This document shows, piece by piece, positions 1 to 8,746 of a stretch of DNA of 64,000 nucleotides. Within the stretch, counting starts at the first letter, position 1. Every line of letters begins with the position of its first letter. The stretch is from CAZBLK01 sp964492715. Its GTDB lineage: Bacteria > Bacillota > Clostridia > Lachnospirales > WRBF01. The translations under genes were made by a program, and so were the position numbers. Below the pieces are notes generated by a model, which saw only the letters and a program-made list of their open reading frames with translations, ran no database searches and was not told the DNA's origin. The stretch covers positions 1 to 64,000 of the forward strand of contig CAZBLK010000002.1 of the NCBI GenBank assembly GCA_964492715.1. Direction: 5' to 3'.

Positions 1-103
1 ATTGGCATTTGGTTAAATTGTTCAGTGTGATGGATTTACAAAACACGCCCTAAGTTTTGTTTAAAAAAATTTGACCTAACCAAAGTTTTGTGATATCGTT
101 ATT

Positions 104-474
104 GTGGTGAAAACAATGCTTAAAAATGTTAATCAACCCAAAGTTATACATATAAATGAAACTTTACGGCTTCGCAAATTTGACGAAGTTTTTGATTTTG
201 CATTAAAGTGGTATAGAGATGAATATACTATCAAGATGGTTAGCGGAGAAAACGCTTTGCCGTTTGACATGGCTACAGTTGAACGCATGTACAATTATAA
301 TTAATTAAAAGAGCGTTTGACATTGGTTTGCCTGAGCTTTTTGTAAAGGAAATTTATTCGTTTAACACAGCTTCCCAAGCTTTGTTTAAAAGCTTGGGGT
401 TAGAAATTTATTCTGAAACTAAAGATGGGTTTAGCTACAAGCTAAAGCTTGACAAAGGAGAAACATGTGAGTAA
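104..474 (+). pseudogene. GNAT acetyltransferase remnant with internal deletion
   Basis: The first 66 codons (104-304) read like the start of a clostridial GNAT acetyltransferase, with LRLRKFD, FDFALKWY and a DMATVERMYNY segment. After a stop at 302-304 the next frame (301-474) reads IKRAFDIGLPELFVKEIYSFNTASQ and ALFKSLGLEIYSETKDGF, which is the C-terminal strand-helix-strand of the same fold, with the usual N-x-x-S/A then LG[LF] pattern. The central acetyl-CoA loop (motif A) is missing between the halves and the frame shifts there, so the gene appears to have lost an internal piece. The tail overlaps the mnaA start. A very short active protein is unlikely. Confidence 0.65.
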
Positions 475-1606
475 AAAAAAGGTAATGACAGTTTTTGGCA
501 CACGTCCAGAAGCAAGCAAAGTTGCGCCAATTATAAAACAGCTTGAACAAAGCAGTTGTTTTCAGCCGATAGTTTGTGTAACTGCACAGCACCGCCAAAT
601 GCTTGACCAAGTGCTTGATGCGTTTTCAATTGTTCCCGACTACGACTTAAACATTATGCAAAAAAGCCAATCGCTTGCACATATAACAACAAAGACGCTT
701 GAAGGGCTTGGGGCTATTTTTGAAAAGGAACAGCCGGACATTGTACTTGTGCACGGCGACACAACAACGTCGTTTGCGGCGGCATTGGCTGCTTTTTACC
801 AAAAAATAACTGTTGGGCACGTTGAAGCTGGGCTTAGAACGTACAATAAGTTTGAGCCTTTTCCAGAGGAAATGAACAGAAAGCTTACGGCATCAATTGC
901 AGACATTCACTTTGCACCAACTGCACTAGCAAGGGAAAACTTGCTTAGAGAAAACATTTCCAACGACAAAATTTATATTACTGGAAACACAGCTATTGAC
1001 AGCTTGTCCTACACAATTTCTGACGAATACACTTTTTCAGTTGACACACTTAATACAATTGATTTTAATAAAAACCGAGTGATTGCAATGACGGCACACC
1101 GCAGGGAAAATTTGGGCAAGCCGCTTCAAAACATTTGCGACGCTGTAAAACGCATTGTCGAAGAAAACAAAGATGTAATTGTTGTATACCCAGTACATAA
1201 AAACCCTCTGGTTGAAAATACTGTATACAACACGCTTTCTTATGTTGATAGGGTAGTTCTTACAGAGCCTTTGGGTATTTTGGATATGCACAATCTTTTG
1301 GCTCGCTCGTTTATGGTTTTGACAGACTCTGGTGGTTTGCAGGAAGAAGCAAATAAGCCAGTGCTTGTTTTGAGAAACGTGACAGAACGCCCAGAAGGTG
1401 TTTTGGCTGGAACTTTGCGGCTTGCTGGCGTTGAAATGGAAAACATATATAAGGAAGCTTCGCTTGTTTTAAACGATGAAAGTGTTTATAAAAAAATGGC
1501 TGAAGCAAAAAACCCTTTTGGTGATGGCAAGGCTTCTTTGCGGATTGTTGATTATTTGGAATGGTACTTTTTTGAAGGGGCGGAAAGACCTTTGGGGTTT
1601 AAATAA
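467..1606 (+). CDS. mnaA: UDP-N-acetylglucosamine 2-epimerase (non-hydrolysing)
   Basis: Interconverts UDP-GlcNAc and UDP-ManNAc in the cytosol, feeding wall teichoic acid or other surface polymer synthesis. The 379-residue product has the family length and motifs: FGTRPE at residues 10-15, HGDTTTSFAAA, HVEAGLRT, FPEEMNR and the C-terminal TDSGGLQEEA. I place the start at GTG 467, behind an AAAGGAG site at 454-460; an upstream TTG at 449 is in frame but lies before that site. mnaA directly before the atp operon is a common Firmicutes arrangement. A near-palindrome (GAAGTCTA...TAGACTTC, 1639-1685) follows it. Confidence 0.93.
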   Translation: MSKKKVMTVFGTRPEASKVAPIIKQLEQSSCFQPIVCVTAQHRQMLDQVLDAFSIVPDYDLNIMQKSQSLAHITTKTLEGLGAIFEKEQPDIVLVHGDTTTSFAAALAAFYQKITVGHVEAGLRTYNKFEPFPEEMNRKLTASIADIHFAPTALARENLLRENISNDKIYITGNTAIDSLSYTISDEYTFSVDTLNTIDFNKNRVIAMTAHRRENLGKPLQNICDAVKRIVEENKDVIVVYPVHKNPLVENTVYNTLSYVDRVVLTEPLGILDMHNLLARSFMVLTDSGGLQEEANKPVLVLRNVTERPEGVLAGTLRLAGVEMENIYKEASLVLNDESVYKKMAEAKNPFGDGKASLRIVDYLEWYFFEGAERPLGFK

Positions 1607-1677
1607 AGGGAGCTGTTACTATACCTATTAGGGTTTAAGAAGTCTAATATAAAAATTTGTAGGTTTTTAAATTTCTA

Positions 1678-1706
1678 TAGACTTCCAACATTTCACAATG
1701 TATAAT
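1678..1706 (+). promoter_or_regulatory. Probable sigma-A promoter of the atp operon
   Basis: TAGACT at 1678-1683 and a perfect TATAAT at 1701-1706 are separated by 17 bases, about 30 bases before the first atp gene. The -35 box forms the right arm of an 8-base inverted repeat that starts at 1639. Confidence 0.55.
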
Positions 1707-1737
1707 AAATAAGATATATTATTAATGGAGAATGATT

Positions 1738-1971
1738 ATGCCTATACCTAAAAGAGAACTTGACAAAAAAAAGGATATGTCGATAGCTTCAGCTTTGGGG
1801 CTAATTACCCAAATTGGGCTGAACATGGTAATAACAATAGGCATGTCCCTGTTTTTAGGCAAGTTTTTGGACAGCATTTTTAAAACATCTCCGTGGTTAC
1901 TAATTGTTTTCACAATTTTAGGGGTGCTGGCTGCATTTAGAAACATGTTCTACATGACAATGAGAAAATAA
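1738..1971 (+). CDS. atpZ: AtpZ/AtpI-family small membrane protein
   Basis: A 77-residue protein with a charged N-terminus (KRELDKKK) and two hydrophobic helices, matching the ATPase_gene1/AtpZ family that opens many clostridial atp operons. Family members are thought to help c-ring assembly or Mg2+ supply for the ATP synthase. ATG 1738 is preferred over ATG 1732 because TGGAG at 1726-1730 is seven bases from the former and only one from the latter. It is the first gene after the operon promoter. Confidence 0.75.
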   Translation: MPIPKRELDKKKDMSIASALGLITQIGLNMVITIGMSLFLGKFLDSIFKTSPWLLIVFTILGVLAAFRNMFYMTMRK

Positions 1972-1998
1972 ATAGGAAGTTAAACCACCCCACAGCAC

Positions 1999-2047
1999 AA
2001 AAAACGGGGTCAAGGGGCAAGCCCCAAGGTTTTAATCTTTAAAAGCC
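1999..2047. repeat. GC-rich hairpin repeat, family A (short form)
   Basis: CGGGGTCAAGGGGC-AA-GCCCC followed by AAGGTTTTAATCTTTAAAAGCC. This is one of about a dozen related copies in the window; it lies between atpZ and atpI, within the operon. Confidence 0.7.
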
Positions 2048-2074
2048 AGCGAATAACCAAAGAAAGGTCCAGCC

Positions 2075-2461
2075 ATGATAAAAATATCAGACACAGGTAA
2101 GTCGCTTATTTTTAGAATTTTAATAATCTCCACAATAGCACTAGCCGTAGGCTTGGTTTTACACAAAGGCTTCGACCAAAGGCTGTACTACACCGCAGGT
2201 CTTGCACTTGGCACGGTTTTTGCTGCACTAAAGGTAGTTTTGCTTGAATACATGGTTAAAAAAGCCATTGAACTTCCGCCAGACGAGGCAAGGAACTACG
2301 CAAGGCTTAGCTACACGCTTCGCTATGTTTTAACAGCAGGCATTTTAATTGCTGCTGCACTCGTTCCGTACTTTAGTCTTTTCGGCGCTGTTATAGGTAT
2401 CTTGTCACTTCAAGTGGCAGCATATACAGTAAATGTAAATATTAAAAGAAGAAAGGAGTGA
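2075..2461 (+). CDS. atpI: ATP synthase subunit I-like membrane protein
   Basis: The 128-residue protein has four hydrophobic segments (around residues 12-29, 36-57, 83-100 and 102-120) and a basic C-terminus (NIKRRKE), typical of the ATP synthase I family. These proteins are not part of the finished enzyme; they are thought to assist c-ring assembly. It sits directly before atpB with a four-base gap, the usual position. The start at ATG 2075 follows GAAAGG. Sequence conservation in this family is low, so the call rests mainly on position and topology. Confidence 0.7.
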   Translation: MIKISDTGKSLIFRILIISTIALAVGLVLHKGFDQRLYYTAGLALGTVFAALKVVLLEYMVKKAIELPPDEARNYARLSYTLRYVLTAGILIAAALVPYFSLFGAVIGILSLQVAAYTVNVNIKRRKE

Positions 2462-2465
2462 TGTT

Positions 2466-3146
2466 ATGGACTTTAACAACAAGGTTATTGCGACTTACGA
2501 GCTGTTTGGTTTTCCCATTTGGATTACCGAAACAATTAGGAACACTTGGATAATTATGGGCGTTTTAATTTTATTTGCGCTTTTTGTCCGCTCAAAGCTT
2601 AACAGCTTTAAGGAAGTTCCGTCTGGCTTTCAAAACGTAATAGAGCTTATGGTTGATACAATGGACAACTTTGTGCGCACAAATATGGGCGACAAGCTTG
2701 CATACTTCGGCAACTGGTTTTTCGGTCTTTTTGCGTTCATTTTAGTTTCAAACTACAGTGGTATGTTTGGGCTTCGTCCACCAACGGCTGACCTTGCCAC
2801 AACAGCGTGCTTTGGTCTTTCCACGTTTGTCCTTATTCATTTTATGGGGATAACACACGGCAAGTCGGAATATTTTAAAGATTATTTCCGTCCGCTTCCT
2901 GTTTTGTTTCCAATAAATGTAATTGGCGAGTTTGCAACGCCTGTTTCTTTAAGCTTCCGTCTTTTTGGTAATCTTTTAGGCGGTGTTATAATAATGGGCA
3001 TGGTTTATGCGCTGTTCCCAATTTTCTTAAAAATTGGTGTACCAGCCCTTTTGCACAGTTATTTTGACCTTTTTTCTGGCTTTCTTCAGTCGTTCATCTT
3101 TGTTATTTTGAGCATGACATTCATAAAAGGCAAAGTGCCAGACTAA
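2466..3146 (+). CDS. atpB: F-type ATP synthase subunit a
   Basis: Membrane stator subunit that forms the ion half-channels against the c-ring. The 226-residue product has five or six membrane segments and the conserved block PVSLSFRLFGNLLGG, with the essential arginine at residue 165 and the following asparagine. The site GAAAGGAG lies eight bases before ATG 2466. The length is normal for a clostridial subunit a. It begins the F0 part of the operon; a palindromic element directly follows its stop. Confidence 0.96.
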   Translation: MDFNNKVIATYELFGFPIWITETIRNTWIIMGVLILFALFVRSKLNSFKEVPSGFQNVIELMVDTMDNFVRTNMGDKLAYFGNWFFGLFAFILVSNYSGMFGLRPPTADLATTACFGLSTFVLIHFMGITHGKSEYFKDYFRPLPVLFPINVIGEFATPVSLSFRLFGNLLGGVIIMGMVYALFPIFLKIGVPALLHSYFDLFSGFLQSFIFVILSMTFIKGKVPD

Positions 3147-3232
3147 GAACCTATCCTCAAAATTCAAACCACTGCTTTAACGGTCTTGCCGCTTTATGCT
3201 TTTTCAGCGGCTTAATATTGAGGATATGTTCT
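3146..3232. repeat. 87-bp intergenic palindrome between atpB and atpE
   Basis: The outer arms AGAACCTATCCTCA (3146-3159) and TGAGGATATGTTCT (3219-3232) are inverted with one mismatch; an inner hairpin GCCGCT...AGCGGC lies at 3188-3211. The left arm begins on the last base of the atpB stop codon. The AGAACC...GTTCT ends recall the 165-bp fold-back element elsewhere in the window. Confidence 0.7.
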
Positions 3233-3324
3233 AAAATTACTAGCACAACATTATTTGTTTATAAGGGCTTTTCCCTTTATAAAGTTATAAATTTTACTTA
3301 CTTATTTTTAAGGAGGAATTTTAA

Positions 3325-3597
3325 ATGGAACAAATTACTTCTCAAGCATTTGTATTAGGTTGCTCCGCTATCGGCGCAGGTCTTGCAGTTATAGCAGGTA
3401 TCGGCCCTGGTGTTGGTCAAGGTTACGCTGCTGGTAAAGGCGCAGAAGCAGTTGGTCGTCAACCTGAAGCAAGAAGTGTTATTATGTCAACAATGCTTGT
3501 TGGTGCTGCCGTTGCAGAAACAACTGGTATTTATGGTCTTGTTGTGGCTATGATTTTGTTGTTTGCTAACCCACTTGTTTCGCAATTGCCTAAATAA
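3325..3597 (+). CDS. atpE: F-type ATP synthase subunit c (probable Na+ type)
   Basis: The 90-residue hairpin protein forms the rotor ring. Helix 1 holds GIGPGVGQGYAAGK with Gln32; helix 2 holds AAVAETTGIYGL with Val63, Glu65, Thr66, Thr67 and Tyr70. This matches, in number and spacing, the sodium-coordinating set known from Ilyobacter tartaricus (Gln32, Val63, Glu65, Ser66, Tyr70), with threonine in place of Ser66. The ion-carrying carboxylate is Glu65. The start is ATG 3325 after AAGGAGG. Sodium coupling is an inference from these residues. Confidence 0.96.
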   Translation: MEQITSQAFVLGCSAIGAGLAVIAGIGPGVGQGYAAGKGAEAVGRQPEARSVIMSTMLVGAAVAETTGIYGLVVAMILLFANPLVSQLPK

Positions 3598-3638
3598 GAA
3601 GCCCTTCGCTAATTATTCTTTGAAGGAGGGATAAAGAA

Positions 3639-4154
3639 ATGGATAGAGTTTTAGGCTTTGACCTTGCCTTTTTGGGTAGCCTTGCTTTACAGCTTTTAAA
3701 CACAATTGTGCTTACAGGTGCGTTGTCATACATTTTGTATAAGCCTGTTTTGAAGTTTCTTAAAAACCGCCGTGACCGTATTGAAAACCAAATAAACGAC
3801 GCAGCGAAAGAACTTAAAGAAGCGCAGGAAATGAGGGCAACATACGAGGAAAAGCTAAAGGCTATTGAAAAGGAACGTGCTTCAATTCTTGACGAGGCTA
3901 GAAAACGTGCCGCCGAAAGAGAAGCACAAATTATTCAAGAAGCTAAGACAGAGGCGGATACACTTAAAAGCCGTGCTATGCTTGAAATAGAGCGTGAGCG
4001 TGACAAAGTTAAAGACGATATTAAAGTTCAAATTATCGAAATTTCTTCGCTTATGGCAAGCCGCTTTGTAGAGAAAAACATGGACCAAACAACTGGGAAC
4101 AAACTTTTAGAAGACGTTATCTCGGATTTGGGGGATGCTAAATGGCTCAGTTAG
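3639..4154 (+). CDS. atpF: F-type ATP synthase subunit b
   Basis: Peripheral stalk subunit of 171 residues with one N-terminal membrane helix (about residues 10-32) followed by a long charged coiled coil rich in Glu, Lys, Arg and Ala. The stalk links subunit a to delta and F1. GAAGGAGG precedes ATG 3639. The last 13 bases overlap atpH, so translation is probably coupled. Confidence 0.94.
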   Translation: MDRVLGFDLAFLGSLALQLLNTIVLTGALSYILYKPVLKFLKNRRDRIENQINDAAKELKEAQEMRATYEEKLKAIEKERASILDEARKRAAEREAQIIQEAKTEADTLKSRAMLEIERERDKVKDDIKVQIIEISSLMASRFVEKNMDQTTGNKLLEDVISDLGDAKWLS

Positions 4155-4693
4155 TAAGGGTAAGCAAAGTTTACGCTGAAGCGCTTTTTAACCTTGCTGT
4201 TTCCGAAAACGTGCTTGAAAACTTGGAAAACGACGCACGCCTTGTGCTAGACACGCTAAAAGCCGACAACGATTTGTTTAAGGTTTTAACCCACCCTCAA
4301 GTTACGTTTGAGGAAAAAATGGGTTTCCTTGAAAAAACGTTTAAGGGCAACGTTTCAGACCATATTTTGGGGCTTTTAAGTGTGCTTCTTAAAAAGAACC
4401 ACAGTGCAGAAACAAAGCTGGTTTTAACAGAGTTTTTAAGAATGGTTTTGGAACACAACCGCATTACCGTTTGCCAAGTAACGTCTGCTATTCCTTTAAC
4501 AGATAAACAACGTGAAGACATCGTTTCAAAGCTTTCAGCTAAGCTTAACAAAACAATCAAGCTTGAAGAAACGGTTGACCCACAACTTATTGGTGGAATG
4601 AGTGTTACAGTAGACGGGCGTGTTTTAGACAGCAGCATTAAAACGCAGCTAGGCGAATTAAAGAAAAAGCTTTTAGATTTACAGTTAGCATAA
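4142..4693 (+). CDS. atpH: F-type ATP synthase subunit delta
   Basis: The 183-residue soluble stalk subunit attaches b to the top of F1. It has the N-terminal helical bundle (SKVYAEALFNLAVSE) and the conserved C-terminal stretch DPQLIGGMSVTVDGRVLDSS. The start ATG 4142 lies inside the end of atpF, after a GGGGG-rich site. It ends just before a GC-rich repeat that separates it from atpA. Confidence 0.94.
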   Translation: MAQLVRVSKVYAEALFNLAVSENVLENLENDARLVLDTLKADNDLFKVLTHPQVTFEEKMGFLEKTFKGNVSDHILGLLSVLLKKNHSAETKLVLTEFLRMVLEHNRITVCQVTSAIPLTDKQREDIVSKLSAKLNKTIKLEETVDPQLIGGMSVTVDGRVLDSSIKTQLGELKKKLLDLQLA

Positions 4694-4710
4694 GCTTTTG
4701 CTTTTTAAAC

Positions 4711-4790
4711 AAAAGTTTTGTCAACTTTTTTAAAAGTTGCGGGGTTTGGGGCAGCGCCCCAAGGTTTTATCTTTTGTTTTAAAAGCCAAG
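4711..4790. repeat. GC-rich hairpin repeat, family A
   Basis: Two AT-rich inverted segments (AACAAAAGTTTTGT; CAACTTTTTTAAAAGTTG) are followed by GGGGTTTGGGGC-AGC-GCCCC and AAGGTTTTATCTTTTGTTTTAAAAGCC. It lies inside the operon between atpH and atpA. Confidence 0.7.
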
Positions 4791-4832
4791 CTTGTCCTAG
4801 TCAAATAGATAGCAAAGGAGTGTTTGCGTGTA

Positions 4833-6347
4833 ATGAATCTCAGACCTGAAGAAATAAGTGCTGTTATAAAAGAACAGATTAAAGGCTACTCCTCAAAGCT
4901 AAACGTTTCGGAGGTTGGCACTGTAATACAGGTTGGAGATGGTATTGCTCGTGTTTACGGTCTTAACAACGCCATGAGCGGCGAACTTTTAGAGTTCACT
5001 GACGGCGTGTACGGAATGGCACTTAACCTTGAGGAAGACAACATCGGCTGCGTTCTTCTAGGCTCCGATGCAAACATAAAGGAAGGTGACCCTGTAAAGC
5101 TTACAGGTCGTGTTGTTGAAGTGCCTGTTGGTGACGCTATGCTTGGGCGTGTTGTAAACGCCTTAGGCCAGCCAATCGACGAAAAAGGCCCAATTTTAAC
5201 GAACAAGTTCCGTCCAGTTGAAAGGGTTGCTCCTGGTGTTATCACTCGTGAGGAAGTTAACGTTCCGCTTCAAACAGGTATTAAGGCGATTGACGCCATG
5301 GTGCCAATTGGTCGTGGTCAACGTGAGCTTATTATAGGTGACCGCCAAACAGGAAAGACCGCAATTTGTATCGATACTATCATTAATCAAAAGGGCAAAA
5401 ACTGCCTATGTATATATGTTGCAATCGGGCAAAAGGCTTCTACTGTTGCTCGTATTGTTAAAACGCTGGAAGACACAGGTTCTATGGCGTACTCAACAGT
5501 TGTTGTTGCAAACGCCTCAGAAACTGCTCCGCTGCAATACCTTGCTCCATACGCAGGTGTTGCAATCGGCGAAGAATGGATGGAAAACGGCAAAGACGTT
5601 TTAATCGTGTATGACGACTTGTCAAAACACGCCGTTGCTTACCGTGCCATGTCACTTCTTCTTCGTCGTCCACCAGGACGTGAAGCGTACCCTGGCGACG
5701 TTTTCTACTTGCACTCACGCCTTCTTGAGCGTGCTGCAAAGTTAAACAAAGATTACGGCGGCGGTTCAATTACAGCGCTTCCTATTATTGAAACACAAGC
5801 TGGCGACATTTCTGCCTACATTCCAACGAACGTAATTTCAATTACCGACGGGCAGATTTTCCTAGAGTCAGAGCTTTTTAACGCAGGTATTCGCCCAGCT
5901 ATAAACGCTGGTAACTCTGTTTCCCGTGTTGGCGGTACGGCACAAATTAAAGCTATGCGTAAAATTGCTGGGCCAATTCGTCTTGAGCTTGCACAATACC
6001 GTGAGCTTGCGGCGTTTGCACAGTTTGGCTCTGACCTTGACAAAGACACACTTGCAAGGCTTCGCCAAGGCGAGCGCATTGTTGAAGTTTTAAAGCAAGA
6101 ACAATATAAAACACTTTCCGTTGAGCAAGAAGTAGTTATTCTTTTTGCAGTAACTAACAAGTACCTTACAGACGTAAACGTAGAAAAAGTGCGTGAGTTT
6201 GAAAAGGAGCTTTTGGCTTACGTTGACGCAAAGTACCCAGAAATAATTGAAGAATTAAGAAACACAAAGGTGCTTTCGCCAGAACTTGAAGCTACTATGA
6301 GAAAAGCTATCGAGACGTTTAAGTCCGAGAACAAGTTTAACGACTAA
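4833..6347 (+). CDS. atpA: F-type ATP synthase subunit alpha
   Basis: Non-catalytic nucleotide-binding subunit of F1, 504 residues. It has the N-terminal beta barrel, Walker A GDRQTGKT at 169-176, the DDLSKHAVAYR block and the PGREAYPGDVFYLHSRLLER signature. The family start MNLRPEEIS fits ATG 4833; AAAGGAG at 4814-4820 is a long 12 bases away. A TTG at 4824 is in frame but only three bases from that site. It is followed at 15 bases by atpG. Confidence 0.97.
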   Translation: MNLRPEEISAVIKEQIKGYSSKLNVSEVGTVIQVGDGIARVYGLNNAMSGELLEFTDGVYGMALNLEEDNIGCVLLGSDANIKEGDPVKLTGRVVEVPVGDAMLGRVVNALGQPIDEKGPILTNKFRPVERVAPGVITREEVNVPLQTGIKAIDAMVPIGRGQRELIIGDRQTGKTAICIDTIINQKGKNCLCIYVAIGQKASTVARIVKTLEDTGSMAYSTVVVANASETAPLQYLAPYAGVAIGEEWMENGKDVLIVYDDLSKHAVAYRAMSLLLRRPPGREAYPGDVFYLHSRLLERAAKLNKDYGGGSITALPIIETQAGDISAYIPTNVISITDGQIFLESELFNAGIRPAINAGNSVSRVGGTAQIKAMRKIAGPIRLELAQYRELAAFAQFGSDLDKDTLARLRQGERIVEVLKQEQYKTLSVEQEVVILFAVTNKYLTDVNVEKVREFEKELLAYVDAKYPEIIEELRNTKVLSPELEATMRKAIETFKSENKFND

Positions 6348-6362
6348 TAGGGGGCGGTATAT

Positions 6363-7232
6363 ATGCCATCAATGCGTCATATAAAGCAGAGAATCCGCTC
6401 TGTTAAAAGCACACAGCAAATTACTAACGCCATGAAGCTAGTTGCAGCATCAAAACTGCAAAAGGCTAAACAAAGCCTTGAAGCAACTCGCCCGTTTTTT
6501 GGCGAGCTTCAAAGGGTAATTGGCGAAATAGTCGGCTCGTCCTCTGGGCTTAACCACCCGCTTCTTACAAAGCGCAGTGAAGTAAAAAACACTCTTGTCA
6601 TTGTTATTACAAGCGATAGGGGGCTTTGCGGTGGATACAACGCCAACATTTGCAAAGAAGCTCTTTCTGTTGTAAACAAGGCAAATGGCGCAAGCCTTTA
6701 CATTGTCGGCAACAAAGGCAGAGACTACTTCGTTCGCCGTAAAAAGAACATTTTTAAAGTAGTAAACGGTCTTTCGGAAAACCCGTTTTATGAAGATGCT
6801 GCTGCAATTGGCAGGGCCGCACTTGACATGTTTGTTAAAGGCGAGGTTGACGAAGTTTACTTGGCTTACACTGAGTTTAAGTCAACAATTACCCACGACC
6901 CAAAGGTAGCACGCATTCTTCCGCTTGATGCTTCTGACTTTGAAGGCGCAAAGCACGAAAGCGGCGAAGGAAAAGCCGTTATGGGCTACGAGCCTGACGA
7001 GGACGTTGTGCTTACATCAGTCATTCCGTGGTATATTGAATCAAGAATTTTTAGTGCTTTAGTTGAGTCAACGGCGTGTGAACAAGGCGCAAGAATGACA
7101 AGCATGGATTCGGCTACAGAAAACGCCGAAGAAATGATTTCTACGCTTACTTTAGTTTACAACCGTGCAAGGCAAGGTGCTATTACACAAGAAATTACAG
7201 AAATTGTAGCAGGAGCAAACGCTTCGGGCTAA
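6363..7232 (+). CDS. atpG: F-type ATP synthase subunit gamma
   Basis: The central rotor shaft, 289 residues, with the conserved N-terminal helix (MRHIKQRIRSVKSTQQITNA) and the C-terminal helix ending in RARQGAITQEITEIVAGA. The middle Rossmann-like domain carries VITSDRGLCGGYN. The start ATG 6363 follows GGGGCGG. The length is normal. A GC-rich repeat follows before atpD. Confidence 0.96.
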   Translation: MPSMRHIKQRIRSVKSTQQITNAMKLVAASKLQKAKQSLEATRPFFGELQRVIGEIVGSSSGLNHPLLTKRSEVKNTLVIVITSDRGLCGGYNANICKEALSVVNKANGASLYIVGNKGRDYFVRRKKNIFKVVNGLSENPFYEDAAAIGRAALDMFVKGEVDEVYLAYTEFKSTITHDPKVARILPLDASDFEGAKHESGEGKAVMGYEPDEDVVLTSVIPWYIESRIFSALVESTACEQGARMTSMDSATENAEEMISTLTLVYNRARQGAITQEITEIVAGANASG

Positions 7233-7254
7233 CATGCAATTTGAATGGTAACAA

Positions 7255-7338
7255 AGCAGTGTTCCGCCTTTTGTTAAAAGTTAGCTTTTTCAAAAGTGGC
7301 GGAGTTTGGGGCTTGCCCCAAGGTTTTGTTTCAAAAAG
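7255..7338. repeat. GC-rich hairpin repeat, family A
   Basis: GTTTGGGGC-TT-GCCCCAAGGTTTTG, preceded by an AT-rich arm (AGCTTTTTCAAAAGTGGCGG). It lies between atpG and atpD and ends at the atpD ribosome-binding site, leaving that site intact. Confidence 0.65.
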
Positions 7339-7349
7339 GAGTGATAGAC

Positions 7350-8738
7350 TTGGCGGAAAAAAACGTAGGCAAAATTATTCAAATTATAGGCGCTGTACTT
7401 GACGTGCGCTTTGATAATAACATGCCTGCATTATATAATGCTATAGAAATTCAGCTAAACGGCAAACGCCTTGTTGCAGAGGTTGCACAGCACCTTGGCG
7501 ACGACGTCGTTCGTTGTATAGCTATGTCAACAACCGACGGCTTGGTTCGTGGAACAGAAGCTGTTGACACAGGCGCACCAATTTCTGTGCCTGTCGGCGA
7601 CCCTACGCTTGGGCGTTTGTTTAACGTACTAGGCGAAGCTATCGACAATAATCCACAACCTGAAGCAAAGGAATACTGGTCAATCCACAGGGAAGCTCCA
7701 CAGTTTGCCGACCAAGCAACGTCTGCTGAAGTGCTTGAAACAGGCATCAAAGCAATTGACTTGCTTTGCCCATACTCAAAGGGCGGTAAAATTGGTCTTT
7801 TCGGCGGTGCAGGTGTTGGTAAGACAGTTCTTATTATGGAGCTTATCCGCAACATTGCAACAGAGCACGGCGGCTTCTCTGTTTTTGCAGGGGTAGGCGA
7901 GCGTACTCGTGAAGGAAACGACCTTTACCATGAAATGACAGATTCAGGCGTTATTAACAAAACATCACTCGTGTTCGGCCAAATGAACGAGCCGCCTGGG
8001 GCGAGAATGCGTATCGCTTTAACAGGGCTTACAATGGCAGAATATTTCCGTGATATTTCTGGAAAAGACGTTCTTTTGTTTATTGATAATATATTCCGTT
8101 TCGTTCAAGCAGGTTCTGAAGTTTCGGCGCTTCTTGGGCGTATGCCAAGTGCCGTTGGTTACCAGCCAACGCTTGCTACAGAGCTTGGTTTCCTTCAAGA
8201 ACGTATTACTTCAACTAAGAAGGGTTCAATTACTTCTGTTCAAGCAATTTACGTTCCAGCGGACGACTTGACAGACCCAGCTCCAGCAACTACGTTTGCA
8301 CACCTTGACGCAACGACAGTTCTTTCACGCTCTATCGTTGAGCTTGGCATTTACCCTGCTATTGACCCACTTGAGTCCAGCTCTCGTATACTTGACCCTA
8401 ACATTTTGGGCAAGGAGCATTACGAAGTTGCTCGTGACGTTCAAAGCATACTTCAACGCTATAAGGAACTTCAAGATATCATTGCAATTCTTGGTATGGA
8501 CGAATTGTCTGAAAACGACAAGCTTATAGTTAACCGTGCAAGAAAGGTTCAACGTTTCCTTTCACAGCCATTCTTCGTTGCTGAAAAGTTTACGTCCATT
8601 GAAGGGCGTTACGTTCCAGTTACGGAAACTATACGTGGCTTTAGGGAGATTTTGGACGGTAAGCACGATGACATTCCTGAAAGTGCCTTCCTTAGCGCAG
8701 GTACAATCGACGATGTTATCGCCAAGGCGAACAAGTAG
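7350..8738 (+). CDS. atpD: F-type ATP synthase subunit beta
   Basis: Catalytic F1 subunit, 462 residues. Walker A is GGAGVGKT at 152-159, followed by GERTREGNDLYHEM with the catalytic glutamate, the Walker B strand DVLLFIDNIFRF and the DELSEND (DELSEED-type) loop. The start is TTG 7350, eight bases after AAAAAGGAG; an in-frame upstream extension is made of repeat sequence. It is followed at eight bases by atpC. Confidence 0.97.
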   Translation: MAEKNVGKIIQIIGAVLDVRFDNNMPALYNAIEIQLNGKRLVAEVAQHLGDDVVRCIAMSTTDGLVRGTEAVDTGAPISVPVGDPTLGRLFNVLGEAIDNNPQPEAKEYWSIHREAPQFADQATSAEVLETGIKAIDLLCPYSKGGKIGLFGGAGVGKTVLIMELIRNIATEHGGFSVFAGVGERTREGNDLYHEMTDSGVINKTSLVFGQMNEPPGARMRIALTGLTMAEYFRDISGKDVLLFIDNIFRFVQAGSEVSALLGRMPSAVGYQPTLATELGFLQERITSTKKGSITSVQAIYVPADDLTDPAPATTFAHLDATTVLSRSIVELGIYPAIDPLESSSRILDPNILGKEHYEVARDVQSILQRYKELQDIIAILGMDELSENDKLIVNRARKVQRFLSQPFFVAEKFTSIEGRYVPVTETIRGFREILDGKHDDIPESAFLSAGTIDDVIAKANK

Positions 8739-8746
8739 GTGGTTGT

